This document shows, one piece after another, positions 9,388-18,046 of a stretch of 64,000 bases of DNA (position 1 is its first letter; each line of letters begins with the position of its first letter). The stretch spans positions 1,116,001-1,180,000 of the forward strand of contig NZ_JPUX01000001.1 in the NCBI RefSeq assembly GCF_000738675.1, given 5' to 3'. This DNA comes from Serratia nematodiphila DZ0503SBS1 (GTDB lineage Bacteria > Pseudomonadota > Gammaproteobacteria > Enterobacterales > Enterobacteriaceae). The position numbers and the translations under genes were made by a program. The notes beneath the pieces were generated by a model that did not search any database, had not been told where the DNA came from, and saw only the letters and a program-made list of their open reading frames with translations.

Positions 9388-10932
9388 ATGGCGGTCTCTC
9401 AACCCCTACCCAGCGCCCCCTGCGGCGCGGAATATCTGCGAGCGGTACTGCGCTCGCCGGTTTACGAGGTGGCGCAAGTCACCCCGTTGCAGGCCATGAG
9501 CAAAATCTCTTCGCGCCTCGGCAACACCATTTTGGTGAAGCGCGAAGATCGCCAACCGGTGCACAGCTTCAAGCTGCGCGGGGCCTATGCGATGATCGCC
9601 GGGCTGGACGAAGAGCAGAAGGCGCGCGGCGTCGTGACGGCTTCGGCCGGCAACCACGCGCAGGGCGTCGCCTTCTCCGGTAAACGGCTGGGGATCAAAA
9701 CGCTGATCGTGATGCCGGTGTCCACTGCGGACATCAAGGTGGATGCGGTGCGCGGTTTCGGCGGCGAAGTGTTGCTGCACGGCGCCAATTTCGACGAGGC
9801 CAAGGCGAAGGCGATTGAACTTTCCCAACAGCAGGGCATGACCTTCGTGCCGCCGTTCGATCACCCGACGGTGATCGCCGGGCAGGGCACGCTGGCGATG
9901 GAGCTGCTGCAGCAAGACGCGCATCTGGATCGGGTTTTCGTGCCGGTCGGCGGCGGCGGCCTGGCCGCCGGGGTGGCGGTGCTGATCAAACAGCTGATGC
10001 CGCAGATCAAAGTGATCGGCGTCGAGGCGGAAGACTCCGCCTGTCTGCGCGCTGCGCTGGATGCCGGCCATCCGGTGGATCTGGCGCGCGTCGGGCTGTT
10101 CGCCGAAGGCGTGGCGGTGAAACGCATCGGCGACGAAACGTTCCGCCTGTGCCGTGAGTATCTGGACGACGTGATCACCGTGGACAGCGACGCCATCTGC
10201 GCGGCGGTCAAAGATCTGTTCGAGGACGTGCGTGCCATCGCCGAACCTTCCGGCGCGCTGGCGCTGGCGGGGCTGAAAAAGTACGTCCAGCAGCACAACA
10301 TTCAGGGCGAGCGTCTGGCGCACGTGCTGTCCGGCGCCAACCTCAACTTCCACGGGCTGCGTTACGTTTCCGAGCGCTGCGAACTGGGCGAACAGCGCGA
10401 AGCGCTGCTGGCGGTGACCATTCCGGAACAGCAGGGCAGCTTCCTCAAGTTCTGCCAGCTGCTGGGCGGGCGCTCGGTGACCGAATTCAACTACCGCTAC
10501 GCCGATGCCGACAACGCCTGCATTTTCGTCGGCGTGCGGCTGACGCGCGGCCACGCCGAACGGCGGGAGATCATCGACGAACTCAACGCCGACGGTTACC
10601 AGGTGGTGGATCTGTCGGACGACGAGATGGCTAAACTGCACGTGCGCTACATGGTGGGCGGGCGTCCGTCGAAGCCGCTGCGCGAGAGGCTGTACAGCTT
10701 TGAGTTTCCGGAGTCGCCGGGCGCGCTGCTGAAGTTCCTGCAAACGCTGGGCACACACTGGAACATCTCGCTGTTCCACTATCGCAGTCACGGCACCGAC
10801 TTCGGCCGGGTGCTGGCGGCCTTCGAACTGGCGCAAAGCGAGCCGGAATTCGAGCGGCACCTGCAGGCGCTGGGCTACGATTGCCACGACGAAACCGACA
10901 ACCCGGCGTTCCGCTTCTTTTTGCAGGGGTGA
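9388..10932 (+). CDS. ilvA: Threonine deaminase, biosynthetic, feedback-regulated
   Basis: PLP enzyme that converts L-threonine to 2-oxobutyrate and ammonia, the committed step to isoleucine. It is 514 residues, the same as E. coli IlvA. The catalytic domain (about 1-320) carries the PLP lysine K62 in HSFKLRGAYAMI and the phosphate-binding loop VGGGGLAAG. Two C-terminal ACT-like domains (about 330-514) are the allosteric sites for isoleucine inhibition and valine activation. It starts 5 nt after ilvD and is the last gene of the ilv operon. No clear intrinsic terminator follows, so read-through into 11045 is possible. Confidence 0.96.
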   Translation: MAVSQPLPSAPCGAEYLRAVLRSPVYEVAQVTPLQAMSKISSRLGNTILVKREDRQPVHSFKLRGAYAMIAGLDEEQKARGVVTASAGNHAQGVAFSGKRLGIKTLIVMPVSTADIKVDAVRGFGGEVLLHGANFDEAKAKAIELSQQQGMTFVPPFDHPTVIAGQGTLAMELLQQDAHLDRVFVPVGGGGLAAGVAVLIKQLMPQIKVIGVEAEDSACLRAALDAGHPVDLARVGLFAEGVAVKRIGDETFRLCREYLDDVITVDSDAICAAVKDLFEDVRAIAEPSGALALAGLKKYVQQHNIQGERLAHVLSGANLNFHGLRYVSERCELGEQREALLAVTIPEQQGSFLKFCQLLGGRSVTEFNYRYADADNACIFVGVRLTRGHAERREIIDELNADGYQVVDLSDDEMAKLHVRYMVGGRPSKPLRERLYSFEFPESPGALLKFLQTLGTHWNISLFHYRSHGTDFGRVLAAFELAQSEPEFERHLQALGYDCHDETDNPAFRFFLQG

Positions 10933-10983
10933 GCCGGATTGATAAGCAACCGTGACGCGTTAGTCAGTTTATAGGTTGCATGG

Positions 10984-11011
10984 TTGTGATTTTGTCGTGC
11001 ATTTTTATACT
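10984..11011 (+). promoter_or_regulatory. Candidate promoter for the 11045-13341 cluster
   Basis: TTGTGA at 10984-10989 and TATACT at 11006-11011, 16 bp apart. They would start transcription near 11018, inside the loop of the inverted repeat 10992-11045, so transcripts from this promoter would lack the left arm of that repeat. Confidence 0.4.
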
Positions 11012-11045
11012 GCCAAGACTTCTGACGTATAGGGATGCACGACAA
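10992..11045 (+). repeat. 11-bp inverted repeat ending on the start codon of the 11045 gene
   Basis: TTGTCGTGCAT at 10992-11002 and ATGCACGACAA at 11035-11045 are perfect reverse complements separated by 32 nt. The right arm lies between the Shine-Dalgarno-like TAGGG and the ATG and includes the first base of the ATG. In an RNA spanning both arms, the start region would be paired. Confidence 0.7.
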
Positions 11046-12028
11046 TGAAAACCGCTTTTTCTACGCCGTTCGGTTCTCCCGAAGACGATTTGACCAACGC
11101 CGAATTTGCCCGCTTGTTGGGCAATGCCGGGGTACAAGAGTTCTATCGCGATATTAATCTGCAAGCCTTGCAGGACTCGCTGGACTGTAGCCTCGCGTTT
11201 CATGGCGTGGGAATTATTTTTTCCGACGGGCAAAACTCATTTTTAGTCCGCCCGACGCAGCACACCGGTTATTCGAACGCTTCGCAGGTCACCCACGTGG
11301 TCATCAGCAAAACGGTGGCTCATACCTCGCGCGTTGCCGCGACCAATACGCTGTCGGAAGCGTTGAGCAAACCCAGCGTCAGCAAAGAGTTGGCCTCGGC
11401 CGCGCTGTCGTGCGGAACGCTGCTGGTATCGGTATTTTTACTGGCGTCGGGCAGCGTCGCCGTGCCGTTCACCGGCGGCACCAGCTCTGCGGTGGCTTAT
11501 CTGGGCTATGCCGGCATGGCCGCCAGCGCGCTGCAGTGCGGCAATGGGCTATACCGCGTCAACAAGCTTTATGACGGGAAAGGCGATGAATTGGCGCAGC
11601 TCGACTCTGAGCAGTGGTATATCGCCACCAGCACCGTACTCGATGTGATCTCGCTGGCCAGCGCGGGGGCCGCCCTGAAGGAAGCGACGATGACCTACCG
11701 CGCCATGCGCCGCATTTCGGCGCGCAAGGCGACGGAATGGCTGAAAAGCATGCCCCGCAGCGAAAGGAAGCGGCTGACCGAAAACATCATTCGGGCGGAA
11801 AACCCGGGGATTTCCAATAACGTCTTGAAAGAGATGGTGAAGAACGGCTTATACCCGAAGCGCTATCCGACGGAAGCGATCCAAAACGGGCTGCGTCAGC
11901 AACTGCATTCGGCGCTCAATAACTCATTGACGTTCGTGGGCAGCGGCATCAGCGGCACCCTGTCTGCGCCGGTGAATGTGAAAACCACCGGGCAGTATTT
12001 TGTGGGCATTATGCAGAAATTGCCGTAG
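11045..12028 (+). CDS. Unknown 327-residue protein with a Gly/Ala-rich hydrophobic core (toxin-like)
   Basis: I do not recognise a named family with certainty. Residues 1-105 are soluble. About 110-170 is a small-residue-rich hydrophobic stretch (LLVSVFLLASGSVAVPF, then TSSAVAYLGYAGMAASALQ), and 195-215 is another apolar segment (VLDVISLASAGAALKEA). A basic, hydrophilic C-terminal part follows (RAMRRISARKATEWLK onward). There is no signal peptide. A hydrophobic Ala/Gly/Ser hairpin inside an otherwise soluble protein is typical of pore-forming colicins and membrane-targeting type VI effectors. The next gene encodes a four-TM protein, as an inner-membrane immunity protein would. That role is inference. 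RBS TAGGG; the start lies in an inverted repeat. Confidence 0.6.
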   Translation: MKTAFSTPFGSPEDDLTNAEFARLLGNAGVQEFYRDINLQALQDSLDCSLAFHGVGIIFSDGQNSFLVRPTQHTGYSNASQVTHVVISKTVAHTSRVAATNTLSEALSKPSVSKELASAALSCGTLLVSVFLLASGSVAVPFTGGTSSAVAYLGYAGMAASALQCGNGLYRVNKLYDGKGDELAQLDSEQWYIATSTVLDVISLASAGAALKEATMTYRAMRRISARKATEWLKSMPRSERKRLTENIIRAENPGISNNVLKEMVKNGLYPKRYPTEAIQNGLRQQLHSALNNSLTFVGSGISGTLSAPVNVKTTGQYFVGIMQKLP

Positions 12029-12039
12029 ATGGTGAGGTA

Positions 12040-12618
12040 ATGGCGGACTGGATGATTAAACGCCTGATTGTGCAGGGCCGGGAGATGGAAAGCCAAATCG
12101 CGGCGCGCGATCGCGCGCTTTTCGCAGGCGTGGATGCGCAGCTTGAGCAGCATTTCCTGACGCCGGGCCAGCGGCTGTCACCGCCGGGCGTCGGCAATGT
12201 CATGTTGCTGATGGTATGCCTGACGCTGGGGCTGGCGGGCGTGATGGGCCTGGCCACGGACGTGGCGGCCGCCTGGAGCGGCAAGACTTCCGCCGCCGTT
12301 CTCATGGGCAGCGGCGCGATCGTGGCGGTGTGGATGACGCTGATCCTGTTCCAACTGGTGCAGGGGAAAAACAGCGGGGTGGTATTGCTGCAATATTACC
12401 TTGGCATGCTTGGTCTGTGTTGCCTTGGCGCCGCGGCGGCGTGGGCGGCGGGCATGACCGGCATCGCCACCGTCGCCATGTTGCTGGGGGGCGCGGTGGG
12501 TGGTGCGCTATTCAGCAATCGGGCGGCGTTCTACCTGTATGTCGCTTATTTCCGCACGCGTCGGCGCGTGTTTATCAAACGCCGTTGGCAGAGGGAAGAT
12601 CTGCGCAACACCCGATAA
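12040..12618 (+). CDS. Four-TM membrane protein, possible immunity partner
   Basis: A 192-residue protein with a basic soluble N-terminus (1-50) and four clear membrane segments at about 51-72 (VMLLMVCLTLGLAGVMGLA), 85-105, 116-135 and 139-158. The C-terminus is strongly basic (RTRRRVFIKRRWQREDL). No catalytic motif or known family is seen. It starts 11 nt after the upstream toxin-like gene, with GGTGAGGT as ribosome site, so the two are almost certainly cotranscribed. A multi-pass protein directly downstream of a hydrophobic, possibly pore-forming protein is the usual arrangement for immunity to inner-membrane toxins. A two-component transporter or envelope pair remains an alternative. Confidence 0.65.
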   Translation: MADWMIKRLIVQGREMESQIAARDRALFAGVDAQLEQHFLTPGQRLSPPGVGNVMLLMVCLTLGLAGVMGLATDVAAAWSGKTSAAVLMGSGAIVAVWMTLILFQLVQGKNSGVVLLQYYLGMLGLCCLGAAAAWAAGMTGIATVAMLLGGAVGGALFSNRAAFYLYVAYFRTRRRVFIKRRWQREDLRNTR

Positions 12619-12639
12619 ACCGTCAGAACGGAAAAACTT

Positions 12640-13341
12640 ATGACGCAACCTTTCTCCGGCTTTAGCCAGCAGGGCCTGAATTTCCTGCAGCAGGTGCGGA
12701 TCGAGAACGATAAGGCGTGGTTCGACGGCAACCGCGACATCTACGATCGCGAGCTGCTGGCGCCGTTTCGCGCGCTGGTGGAGCAGTTGGCTCCCGGCAT
12801 GCTGGCGATCGATCCGCAGTTTGAGACTCGCCCGGCGATCGGCAAAACGCTGTCGCGCATTCATCGCGATACGCGCTTTTCTCACGACAAGTCGCGCTAC
12901 CGCAGCCGCATGTGGCTGACGTTCAAGCGCCCGAGCAAAGACTGGAAAGATGCGCCGGTCTATTTTTTTGAACTGGGGCCGGACATGTTGCGCTATGGGC
13001 TCGGCTACTACAGCGCCAACAAGCCGACCATGGATCTGTTCCGCCATACGCTGAGGCAGCGGCCGCAGCCTTTCCTGGAGGTGGCGGCCTGCTGCCGGCC
13101 GCCGTTCGTGCTGGTGGGCGAAAGCTACAAGCGCCCGCTGGTGAAGGAGCAGGCGGCGGAGATCGCCACCTGGTACAACCGCAAGTCGTTTGCGGTGATG
13201 GTGACGGACAGCGAAGTGGAAAAGCTGTTCAACGCCGATCTGGCGCCGCTGCTGGCCGGGGCGTTTTTGCAGCTTGAGCCGCTCTACCACTGGCTGATGC
13301 AGGTAGAGACGATGAAGCAGATCGATCCGGCGGATCTGTAA
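12640..13341 (+). CDS. DUF2461/TIGR02453 family protein
   Basis: A 233-residue protein typical of the DUF2461 family: an N-terminal FSQQGLNFLQQVRIENDKAWFDGNR, a middle SRIHRDTRFSHDKSRYRSRMW and a PVYFFELGPD segment. The family is widespread in bacteria, soluble, and without an established function. It begins 21 nt after the membrane protein gene and is probably the third gene of the same transcript, so its presence may be accidental or may indicate a shared regulon. It converges with ilvY, with only 8 nt between the stops. Confidence 0.8.
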   Translation: MTQPFSGFSQQGLNFLQQVRIENDKAWFDGNRDIYDRELLAPFRALVEQLAPGMLAIDPQFETRPAIGKTLSRIHRDTRFSHDKSRYRSRMWLTFKRPSKDWKDAPVYFFELGPDMLRYGLGYYSANKPTMDLFRHTLRQRPQPFLEVAACCRPPFVLVGESYKRPLVKEQAAEIATWYNRKSFAVMVTDSEVEKLFNADLAPLLAGAFLQLEPLYHWLMQVETMKQIDPADL

Positions 13342-13349
13342 ACCTCGCG

Positions 13350-14240
13350 TCAGCGGGGATGCAGCAACCGCCAAAAGGCGTCGATCAGCGGATCGCTGAG
13401 GCGCTTTTTCTGGACGCAGACCCCTAGCTCGAAGGGTTCGACCATCGAGATGTTATCCAGCTGCGAGATGCGGTTGCGCACCGGCTCCGGGCTGTTGTCT
13501 ACCACCACGCTCGGGATCAGCGCGATGCCGCAGCCCAGAGCGACCATCGACACGATGGCCTCGTGGCCGCCGACGGTGGCGTAAATCAGCGGATTGCTGA
13601 TGCGGTGGCGGCGGAACCACAGCTCGATGCGTTTTCGCGAAGGGCCGTGCTCCGGCAGGATGAACGGGATCTCGGCCCAGTCGGGCTTGTCGGCAAACGC
13701 CTGGCTGCGTACCGCGCAGGGCAGCGCCGGTGCGATCAGCACCAGCGGGATTTCACCGATTTTGGTGAACGCCACGCTGGCGGGCAGCGTTTCCGGCCGG
13801 CCGGCGATGCCGAGATCGGCCTCGTTGGATTGCACCTTGTCGACCGCGTCGGCGGCGTCGCCGGTGGTCAGCTTAATTTCTACCAGCGGGTGCTGCGCGC
13901 GGAAGCGATCGAGGATCGGCGGCAGGTGGCTGTACGCCGCGGTCACCGAGCAGAACAGCCGCAGTTCGCCGCTCAGCGAAGGGCCGTGCTGGCCGAGCGA
14001 GTGCTTCAGCTGCTGATATTGCAGCAGCGTTTGCTGGGCGAATTCTTTCAGCTGTTCGCCGGCGTCGGTGAGCTGCACGGTGCGGTTATCGCGCAGGAAC
14101 AGCGGCTGCCCGAGGATCTCTTCCAGCCGCTGGATCTGGCGGGAGAGCGTCGACGGGCTGACGTGCATCGCCTTGGCGGTGCGCCCGAAGTGATGGCTTT
14201 CGGCCAGATGCAGGAACAGCTTTAAATCACGTAAATCCAT
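13350..14240 (-). CDS. ilvY: LysR-type activator of ilvC
   Basis: A 296-residue LysR regulator, nearly colinear with E. coli IlvY (297 aa). It activates the divergent ilvC when acetolactate or acetohydroxybutyrate, the IlvC substrates, are present, and represses its own gene. I start it at 14240 (MDLRDLKLFLHLAESHHFGR), matching the E. coli N-terminus, rather than at the longer frame start 14285, which would cover the operator. The HTH is at about 17-40 (RTAKAMHVSPSTLSRQIQRL). The effector domain includes SGELRLFCSVTAAYSHLPPI. Confidence 0.95.
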   Translation of the reverse strand: MDLRDLKLFLHLAESHHFGRTAKAMHVSPSTLSRQIQRLEEILGQPLFLRDNRTVQLTDAGEQLKEFAQQTLLQYQQLKHSLGQHGPSLSGELRLFCSVTAAYSHLPPILDRFRAQHPLVEIKLTTGDAADAVDKVQSNEADLGIAGRPETLPASVAFTKIGEIPLVLIAPALPCAVRSQAFADKPDWAEIPFILPEHGPSRKRIELWFRRHRISNPLIYATVGGHEAIVSMVALGCGIALIPSVVVDNSPEPVRNRISQLDNISMVEPFELGVCVQKKRLSDPLIDAFWRLLHPR

Positions 14241-14408
14241 ATCGATACGCTCGCAGTGAGAGTGTTGCAAAAATTGCAATATCACGTTCTCAATATATCA
14301 ATTTAAGCAACGCATTTCCTGTTATACATTGAGTTTAACGAATCTCCGCACAGACAGGGCGGGGAATGAAAATAACAATGCAAGACAACATCAAACCGGA
14401 GTACCACC
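14241..14408. promoter_or_regulatory. ilvY-ilvC divergent control region with IlvY operator
   Basis: The palindrome TTGCAA-AAA-TTGCAA at 14265-14279 lies just upstream of ilvY and matches the IlvY operator type known from E. coli. AT-rich sequence with a second, degenerate half-site (AAGCAACGCA) continues toward ilvC. The ilvC start is preceded by a good ribosome site. Confidence 0.75.
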
Positions 14409-15884
14409 ATGGCTAACTATTTCAACACATTGAACCTGCGTCAGCAGCTGGCGCAATTGGGTAAATGCCGCTTTATGGCGCGCGACGAATTTGCTGACGA
14501 AGCCGGCTACCTGAAAGGTAAAAAAGTGGTGATTGTCGGCTGTGGCGCCCAGGGCCTGAACCAGGGGCTGAACATGCGCGACTCCGGCCTGGATGTCGCC
14601 TATGCCCTGCGCAAAGAAGCGATCGACGAAAAGCGCGCTTCCTGGCGCAAGGCGACCGAAAACGGTTTTAAGGTCGGCACCTATGAAGATTTGATCCCGC
14701 AGGCGGATCTGGTGGTTAACCTGACCCCGGACAAGCAGCACTCTTCCGTGGTGCGTGCGGTGCAGCCGCTGATGAAAGACGGCGCGGCGCTGGGGTATTC
14801 CCACGGCTTCAACATCGTTGAAGTGGGCGAGCAGGTGCGCAAAGACATCACCGTGGTGATGGTCGCGCCGAAGTGCCCGGGCACCGAAGTGCGCGAAGAG
14901 TACAAGCGCGGCTTCGGCGTGCCGACCCTGATTGCGGTTCACCCGGAAAACGATCCGAAAGGCGAAGGCATGGCGATCGCCAAAGCCTGGGCGGCGGCGA
15001 CCGGCGGCCACCGCGCCGGCGTGCTGGAATCCTCCTTCGTCGCTGAAGTGAAATCTGACCTGATGGGTGAGCAGACCATTCTGTGCGGCATGCTGCAGGC
15101 GGGTTCGCTGCTGTGCTTCGACAAGCTGGTTGCTGAAGGCGCCGATCCGGCTTACGCCGAGAAACTGATTCAGTTCGGCTGGGAAACCATCACCGAAGCG
15201 CTGAAGCAGGGGGGCATCACCCTGATGATGGATCGCCTGTCCAACCCGGCCAAGCTGCGTGCCTATGCGCTGTCCGAACAGCTGAAAACCATCATGGCGC
15301 CGCTGTTCCAGAAGCACATGGACGACATCATTTCCGGCGCCTTCTCCAGCGGCATGATGGCCGACTGGGCGGAAGACGACGTGAAACTGCTGACCTGGCG
15401 CGAAGAGACCGGCAAAACCGCGTTCGAGAATGCGCCGCAGTTTGAAGGCAAGATCAGCGAGCAAGAGTACTTCGATCATGGCGTGCTGATGGTGGCGATG
15501 GTGAAAGCGGGCGTTGAGCTGGCGTTCGAAACCATGGTCGATGCCGGCATCATTGAAGAGTCGGCTTACTACGAGTCGCTGCACGAGCTGCCGTTGATCG
15601 CCAACACCATTGCGCGTAAGCGTCTGTATGAAATGAACGTGGTCATCTCCGATACCGCGGAGTACGGCAACTACCTGTTCGCCAACGCAGCGGTGCCGTT
15701 GCTGAAGGACTTCATGACCACCCTGCAGGCGGGCGATTTGGGCAAAGCCGTGGCGGGTACGGCGGTGGACAACGCGCAGCTGCGCGACGTGAACGAAGCG
15801 GTGCGCAGCCACCCAATCGAAACCGTCGGCCGCAAGCTGCGTGGCTACATGACCGACATGAAACGTATCGCCGTTGCGGGCTGA
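14409..15884 (+). CDS. ilvC: Ketol-acid reductoisomerase (class II, long form)
   Basis: NADPH- and Mg-dependent enzyme that isomerises and reduces 2-acetolactate and 2-aceto-2-hydroxybutyrate to the dihydroxy acids used by IlvD. It is 491 residues, the long class II form as in E. coli. The Rossmann motif [17 protein letters not shown] is near residues 45-61. Two knotted C-terminal domains follow, carrying the metal-ligand acidic residues. It is divergent from its activator ilvY and monocistronic, closed by the hairpin at 15905-15932. Confidence 0.97.
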   Translation: MANYFNTLNLRQQLAQLGKCRFMARDEFADEAGYLKGKKVVIVGCGAQGLNQGLNMRDSGLDVAYALRKEAIDEKRASWRKATENGFKVGTYEDLIPQADLVVNLTPDKQHSSVVRAVQPLMKDGAALGYSHGFNIVEVGEQVRKDITVVMVAPKCPGTEVREEYKRGFGVPTLIAVHPENDPKGEGMAIAKAWAAATGGHRAGVLESSFVAEVKSDLMGEQTILCGMLQAGSLLCFDKLVAEGADPAYAEKLIQFGWETITEALKQGGITLMMDRLSNPAKLRAYALSEQLKTIMAPLFQKHMDDIISGAFSSGMMADWAEDDVKLLTWREETGKTAFENAPQFEGKISEQEYFDHGVLMVAMVKAGVELAFETMVDAGIIEESAYYESLHELPLIANTIARKRLYEMNVVISDTAEYGNYLFANAAVPLLKDFMTTLQAGDLGKAVAGTAVDNAQLRDVNEAVRSHPIETVGRKLRGYMTDMKRIAVAG

Positions 15885-15904
15885 TTTTCCGCAAGATAAA
15901 AAAC

Positions 15905-15932
15905 AAAAGCCGGCTGCAATGCCGGCTTTTTT
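15905..15932. terminator. Bidirectional terminator between ilvC and the luxR-type gene
   Basis: AGCCGGC-tgcaat-GCCGGCT followed by T6 on the plus strand and preceded by an A-rich run that gives T-rich sequence on the minus strand. The genes on either side converge. Confidence 0.85.
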
Positions 15933-16632
15933 ATGCCTGCGGCGGCGCGATCAGTTGCCGTTCAAGGCCGCGCCGGATCGCGTGTTTGGCGTTGGCGACC
16001 CCCAGCTTACGCACCGCATTGCCGATGTGAAACTTCACCGTGCCGGTTTTGATCCCCAGGATCAGCGCGATCTCATTATAGGTTTTGCCCTGGCTGGCCC
16101 AATAGAGAATTTCCCCTTCGCGCGGCGAGAGCCGATCCTTTCGGCCAGCCTCGGCGCTGGCCAACGCAAACGCGTGCTGGTGGGTATCGACCAAGACCAT
16201 CTGCAGGCTGGCCCTTTCTTCCTCCATTAGCTGCCGCAGTTCGGCGTCATCGGCCGCCGTCGCGCTGATCGACAAGATCGCCAGATTGTTGTCGTGATCG
16301 TGCAAAACAAAGCTGCAACCGTGCACGATGTCGTACTCCCGCGCCTGGCTGAAGATCTTCCGGTAATGCCGATCCTCGGTGGTGAGGGCGGTGTCGTGCC
16401 ACATAAAGGGCGCACAGCGGTTATGGGCGGCGCGCACGACGGGATCGATGCGCTGATAGCGATTGGCACTGTAGATGTCCAGCCATTCTTGCGGATAGCT
16501 CGATACCAGCAGATGGCGGTCGGGATGGTGTTTATTGAAGGTCAGGTAAGCGTATTTGAATTGGCTGAAGGCCTGTAGCCGGCCATCAAGATGCAGTCTT
16601 GCGGCGACGGCGTTGGCGAATGTGACGGCCAT
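15931..16632 (-). CDS. LuxR-type regulator with AHL-binding domain (LuxR solo)
   Basis: A 233-residue quorum-sensing-type regulator. I choose the start at 16632 (MAVTFANAVAARLHLD), preceded by AGGGAGG; the frame stays open to 16836 but without a ribosome site. The N-terminal autoinducer-binding domain (about 25-155) shows the conserved pattern WLDIYSANRYQRIDPV (Trp, Tyr, Asp-Pro that contact acyl-homoserine lactones) and a later FMW. The C-terminal GerE/LuxR HTH (about 165-228) reads LSPREGEILYWASQGKTYNE then GTVKFHIGNAVRKLGV. No luxI-type synthase lies in the window, so it is a solo here, comparable to SdiA. Its targets are unknown. Confidence 0.87.
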   Translation of the reverse strand: MAVTFANAVAARLHLDGRLQAFSQFKYAYLTFNKHHPDRHLLVSSYPQEWLDIYSANRYQRIDPVVRAAHNRCAPFMWHDTALTTEDRHYRKIFSQAREYDIVHGCSFVLHDHDNNLAILSISATAADDAELRQLMEEERASLQMVLVDTHQHAFALASAEAGRKDRLSPREGEILYWASQGKTYNEIALILGIKTGTVKFHIGNAVRKLGVANAKHAIRRGLERQLIAPPQA

Positions 16633-16875
16633 CGGTAACCTCCCTGTCGTTCGGCGGCTCAGCCCGACCTGCACCAAAGTCCAGCTAGTCAGTGCGGCGG
16701 ATTGAAATTTATACTCGGCTAATAAATTCAAAAAGACGGCAATGCCAAGACCCGAGCTTAGCAGCTCTGGGCGGAAATAAGCCAACGCCAGGGAAATTCT
16801 TTCAATCATCCTCTGATCAATGCTTCTGGGATCCATTGCGTGGGCGGCGGGGTGACTTCGCCGCCGCCTTATTGA

Positions 16876-17808
16876 TTATGCGGGCATCATTGCTGCGGGA
16901 ATGATGGCGCCGCGATGTTGGATCACCGTCGCAGCAAGCTGGTGGCCGCGCTGCGCCGCCTGCTGGGCACCGCCGCCGTTCAGGCGCACCGCCAGGTAGC
17001 CGGCGCTGAAAGAGTCGCCCGCCGCGGTGGTATCCACCACGCGCTCCGGCGGCAGCGCGATCGCCGGCACCTCAAGCCGCTCCCCCTCCACATTGAACAC
17101 TAGACAGGCATCCGCGCCGCGTTTGATAACGATCTCGCCGACGCCGAGCGCCTGCGTGCGCGTCACTATCTGTTCAACCGGCTGCGCTCCCCACAGCAAT
17201 TCTTCGTCATCCAGCGTCAAAAAGGCGATGTCGGTGCAGGCCAGCACCTCGCGGTAGGCCTGCTGCGTTTCCTCACGGCTTGGCCACAGGCGCGGGCGGT
17301 AGTTGTTGTCGAAGATCACCTTGCCGCCGTTGGCGCGACAGCGGCGCAGCAACGCCAGCAGCTTCGTGCGGTCGGCAGGCGCGAGGATCGCCAGGCTAAT
17401 GCCGCTGAGGTACAGGTAATCGAACTGCGCCAGCCGCGCGCACAGTGCGTCGGCCTGCGGTCCAGCAAGCCAATAGCGGGCGGCGGCGTCATTGCGCCAA
17501 TAGTAGAAAGTACGTTCGCCGGCGGCGTCGGTTTCGATCACGTACAGGCCCGGCAGCTTGTTGTCGAATTGCTGAATCAACCCGGTCTCGATCTTCTCCT
17601 GCCGCCAGGCTTGCAGCATCTCGCCGCTGAAGCTGTCGGTGCCGAGCGCAGTGACGTAATGCACCTGCAACGTCTGTTTCGGCATTTGGCGGGCGAGGTA
17701 GACGGCGGTGTTGAGGGTATCGCCGCCAAAGCCGCGCGTCAGCTGTGCGCCCTGCTGCGACAGCTCGATCATGCATTCGCCGATCACGGCGAGGTTTCGG
17801 ATAGTCAT
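16876..17808 (-). CDS. kdgK: 2-dehydro-3-deoxygluconokinase
   Basis: PfkB-family kinase that phosphorylates 2-keto-3-deoxygluconate to KDPG in hexuronate and pectin catabolism. It is 310 residues starting MTIRNLAVIGECMIELSQQG at 17808, colinear with E. coli KdgK (309 aa). The substrate-site segment RGFGGDTLNTAVYLARQM, the YYWRND segment and the catalytic PfkB signature VDTTAAGDSFSAGYL are all present. An upstream in-frame extension to 17955 lacks family similarity and crosses the operator. A KdgR-like operator lies 71 bp upstream. It is divergent from pdeH. Confidence 0.95.
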   Translation of the reverse strand: MTIRNLAVIGECMIELSQQGAQLTRGFGGDTLNTAVYLARQMPKQTLQVHYVTALGTDSFSGEMLQAWRQEKIETGLIQQFDNKLPGLYVIETDAAGERTFYYWRNDAAARYWLAGPQADALCARLAQFDYLYLSGISLAILAPADRTKLLALLRRCRANGGKVIFDNNYRPRLWPSREETQQAYREVLACTDIAFLTLDDEELLWGAQPVEQIVTRTQALGVGEIVIKRGADACLVFNVEGERLEVPAIALPPERVVDTTAAGDSFSAGYLAVRLNGGGAQQAAQRGHQLAATVIQHRGAIIPAAMMPA

Positions 17809-17878
17809 CGTCAATAAGCCCTGGCTAAAGAAGAAGCAACAGCCACCAGTCTCCACGCAAGGCGGTAAGAGAGTCAAT

Positions 17879-17901
17879 AAATTAAAACAGTGTTTTAATT
17901 T
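17879..17901. promoter_or_regulatory. KdgR-type operator between kdgK and pdeH
   Basis: A 21-bp perfect palindrome, arms AATTAAAACA (17880-17889) and TGTTTTAATT (17891-17900) about a central G, extended by one A/T pair on each side. It fits the KdgR operator pattern (AAA-TGAAACA/TGTTTCA-TTT type) from pectinolytic enterobacteria. Its position in front of kdgK suits KdgR repression that is relieved by KDG. Confidence 0.7.
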
Positions 17902-18046
17902 TTTATGATCGCGATCGGCCAACGCCAACAGGGTGAAGAGGAAAGCATGCGGCAATTCGTGCTTAAAGTTTTACGCGGCGTGGCCGATAAGTTGGGTAAA
18001 GAAACAGCGGCAGCGCTCTCACTTCCCCGCCACGGCGATAGTACCG

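Noticed and set aside
16633..16836. Longer N-terminus of the LuxR-type protein
   Set aside because: No ribosome site, no similarity to LuxR proteins, and AGGGAGG sits just before the ATG at 16632.
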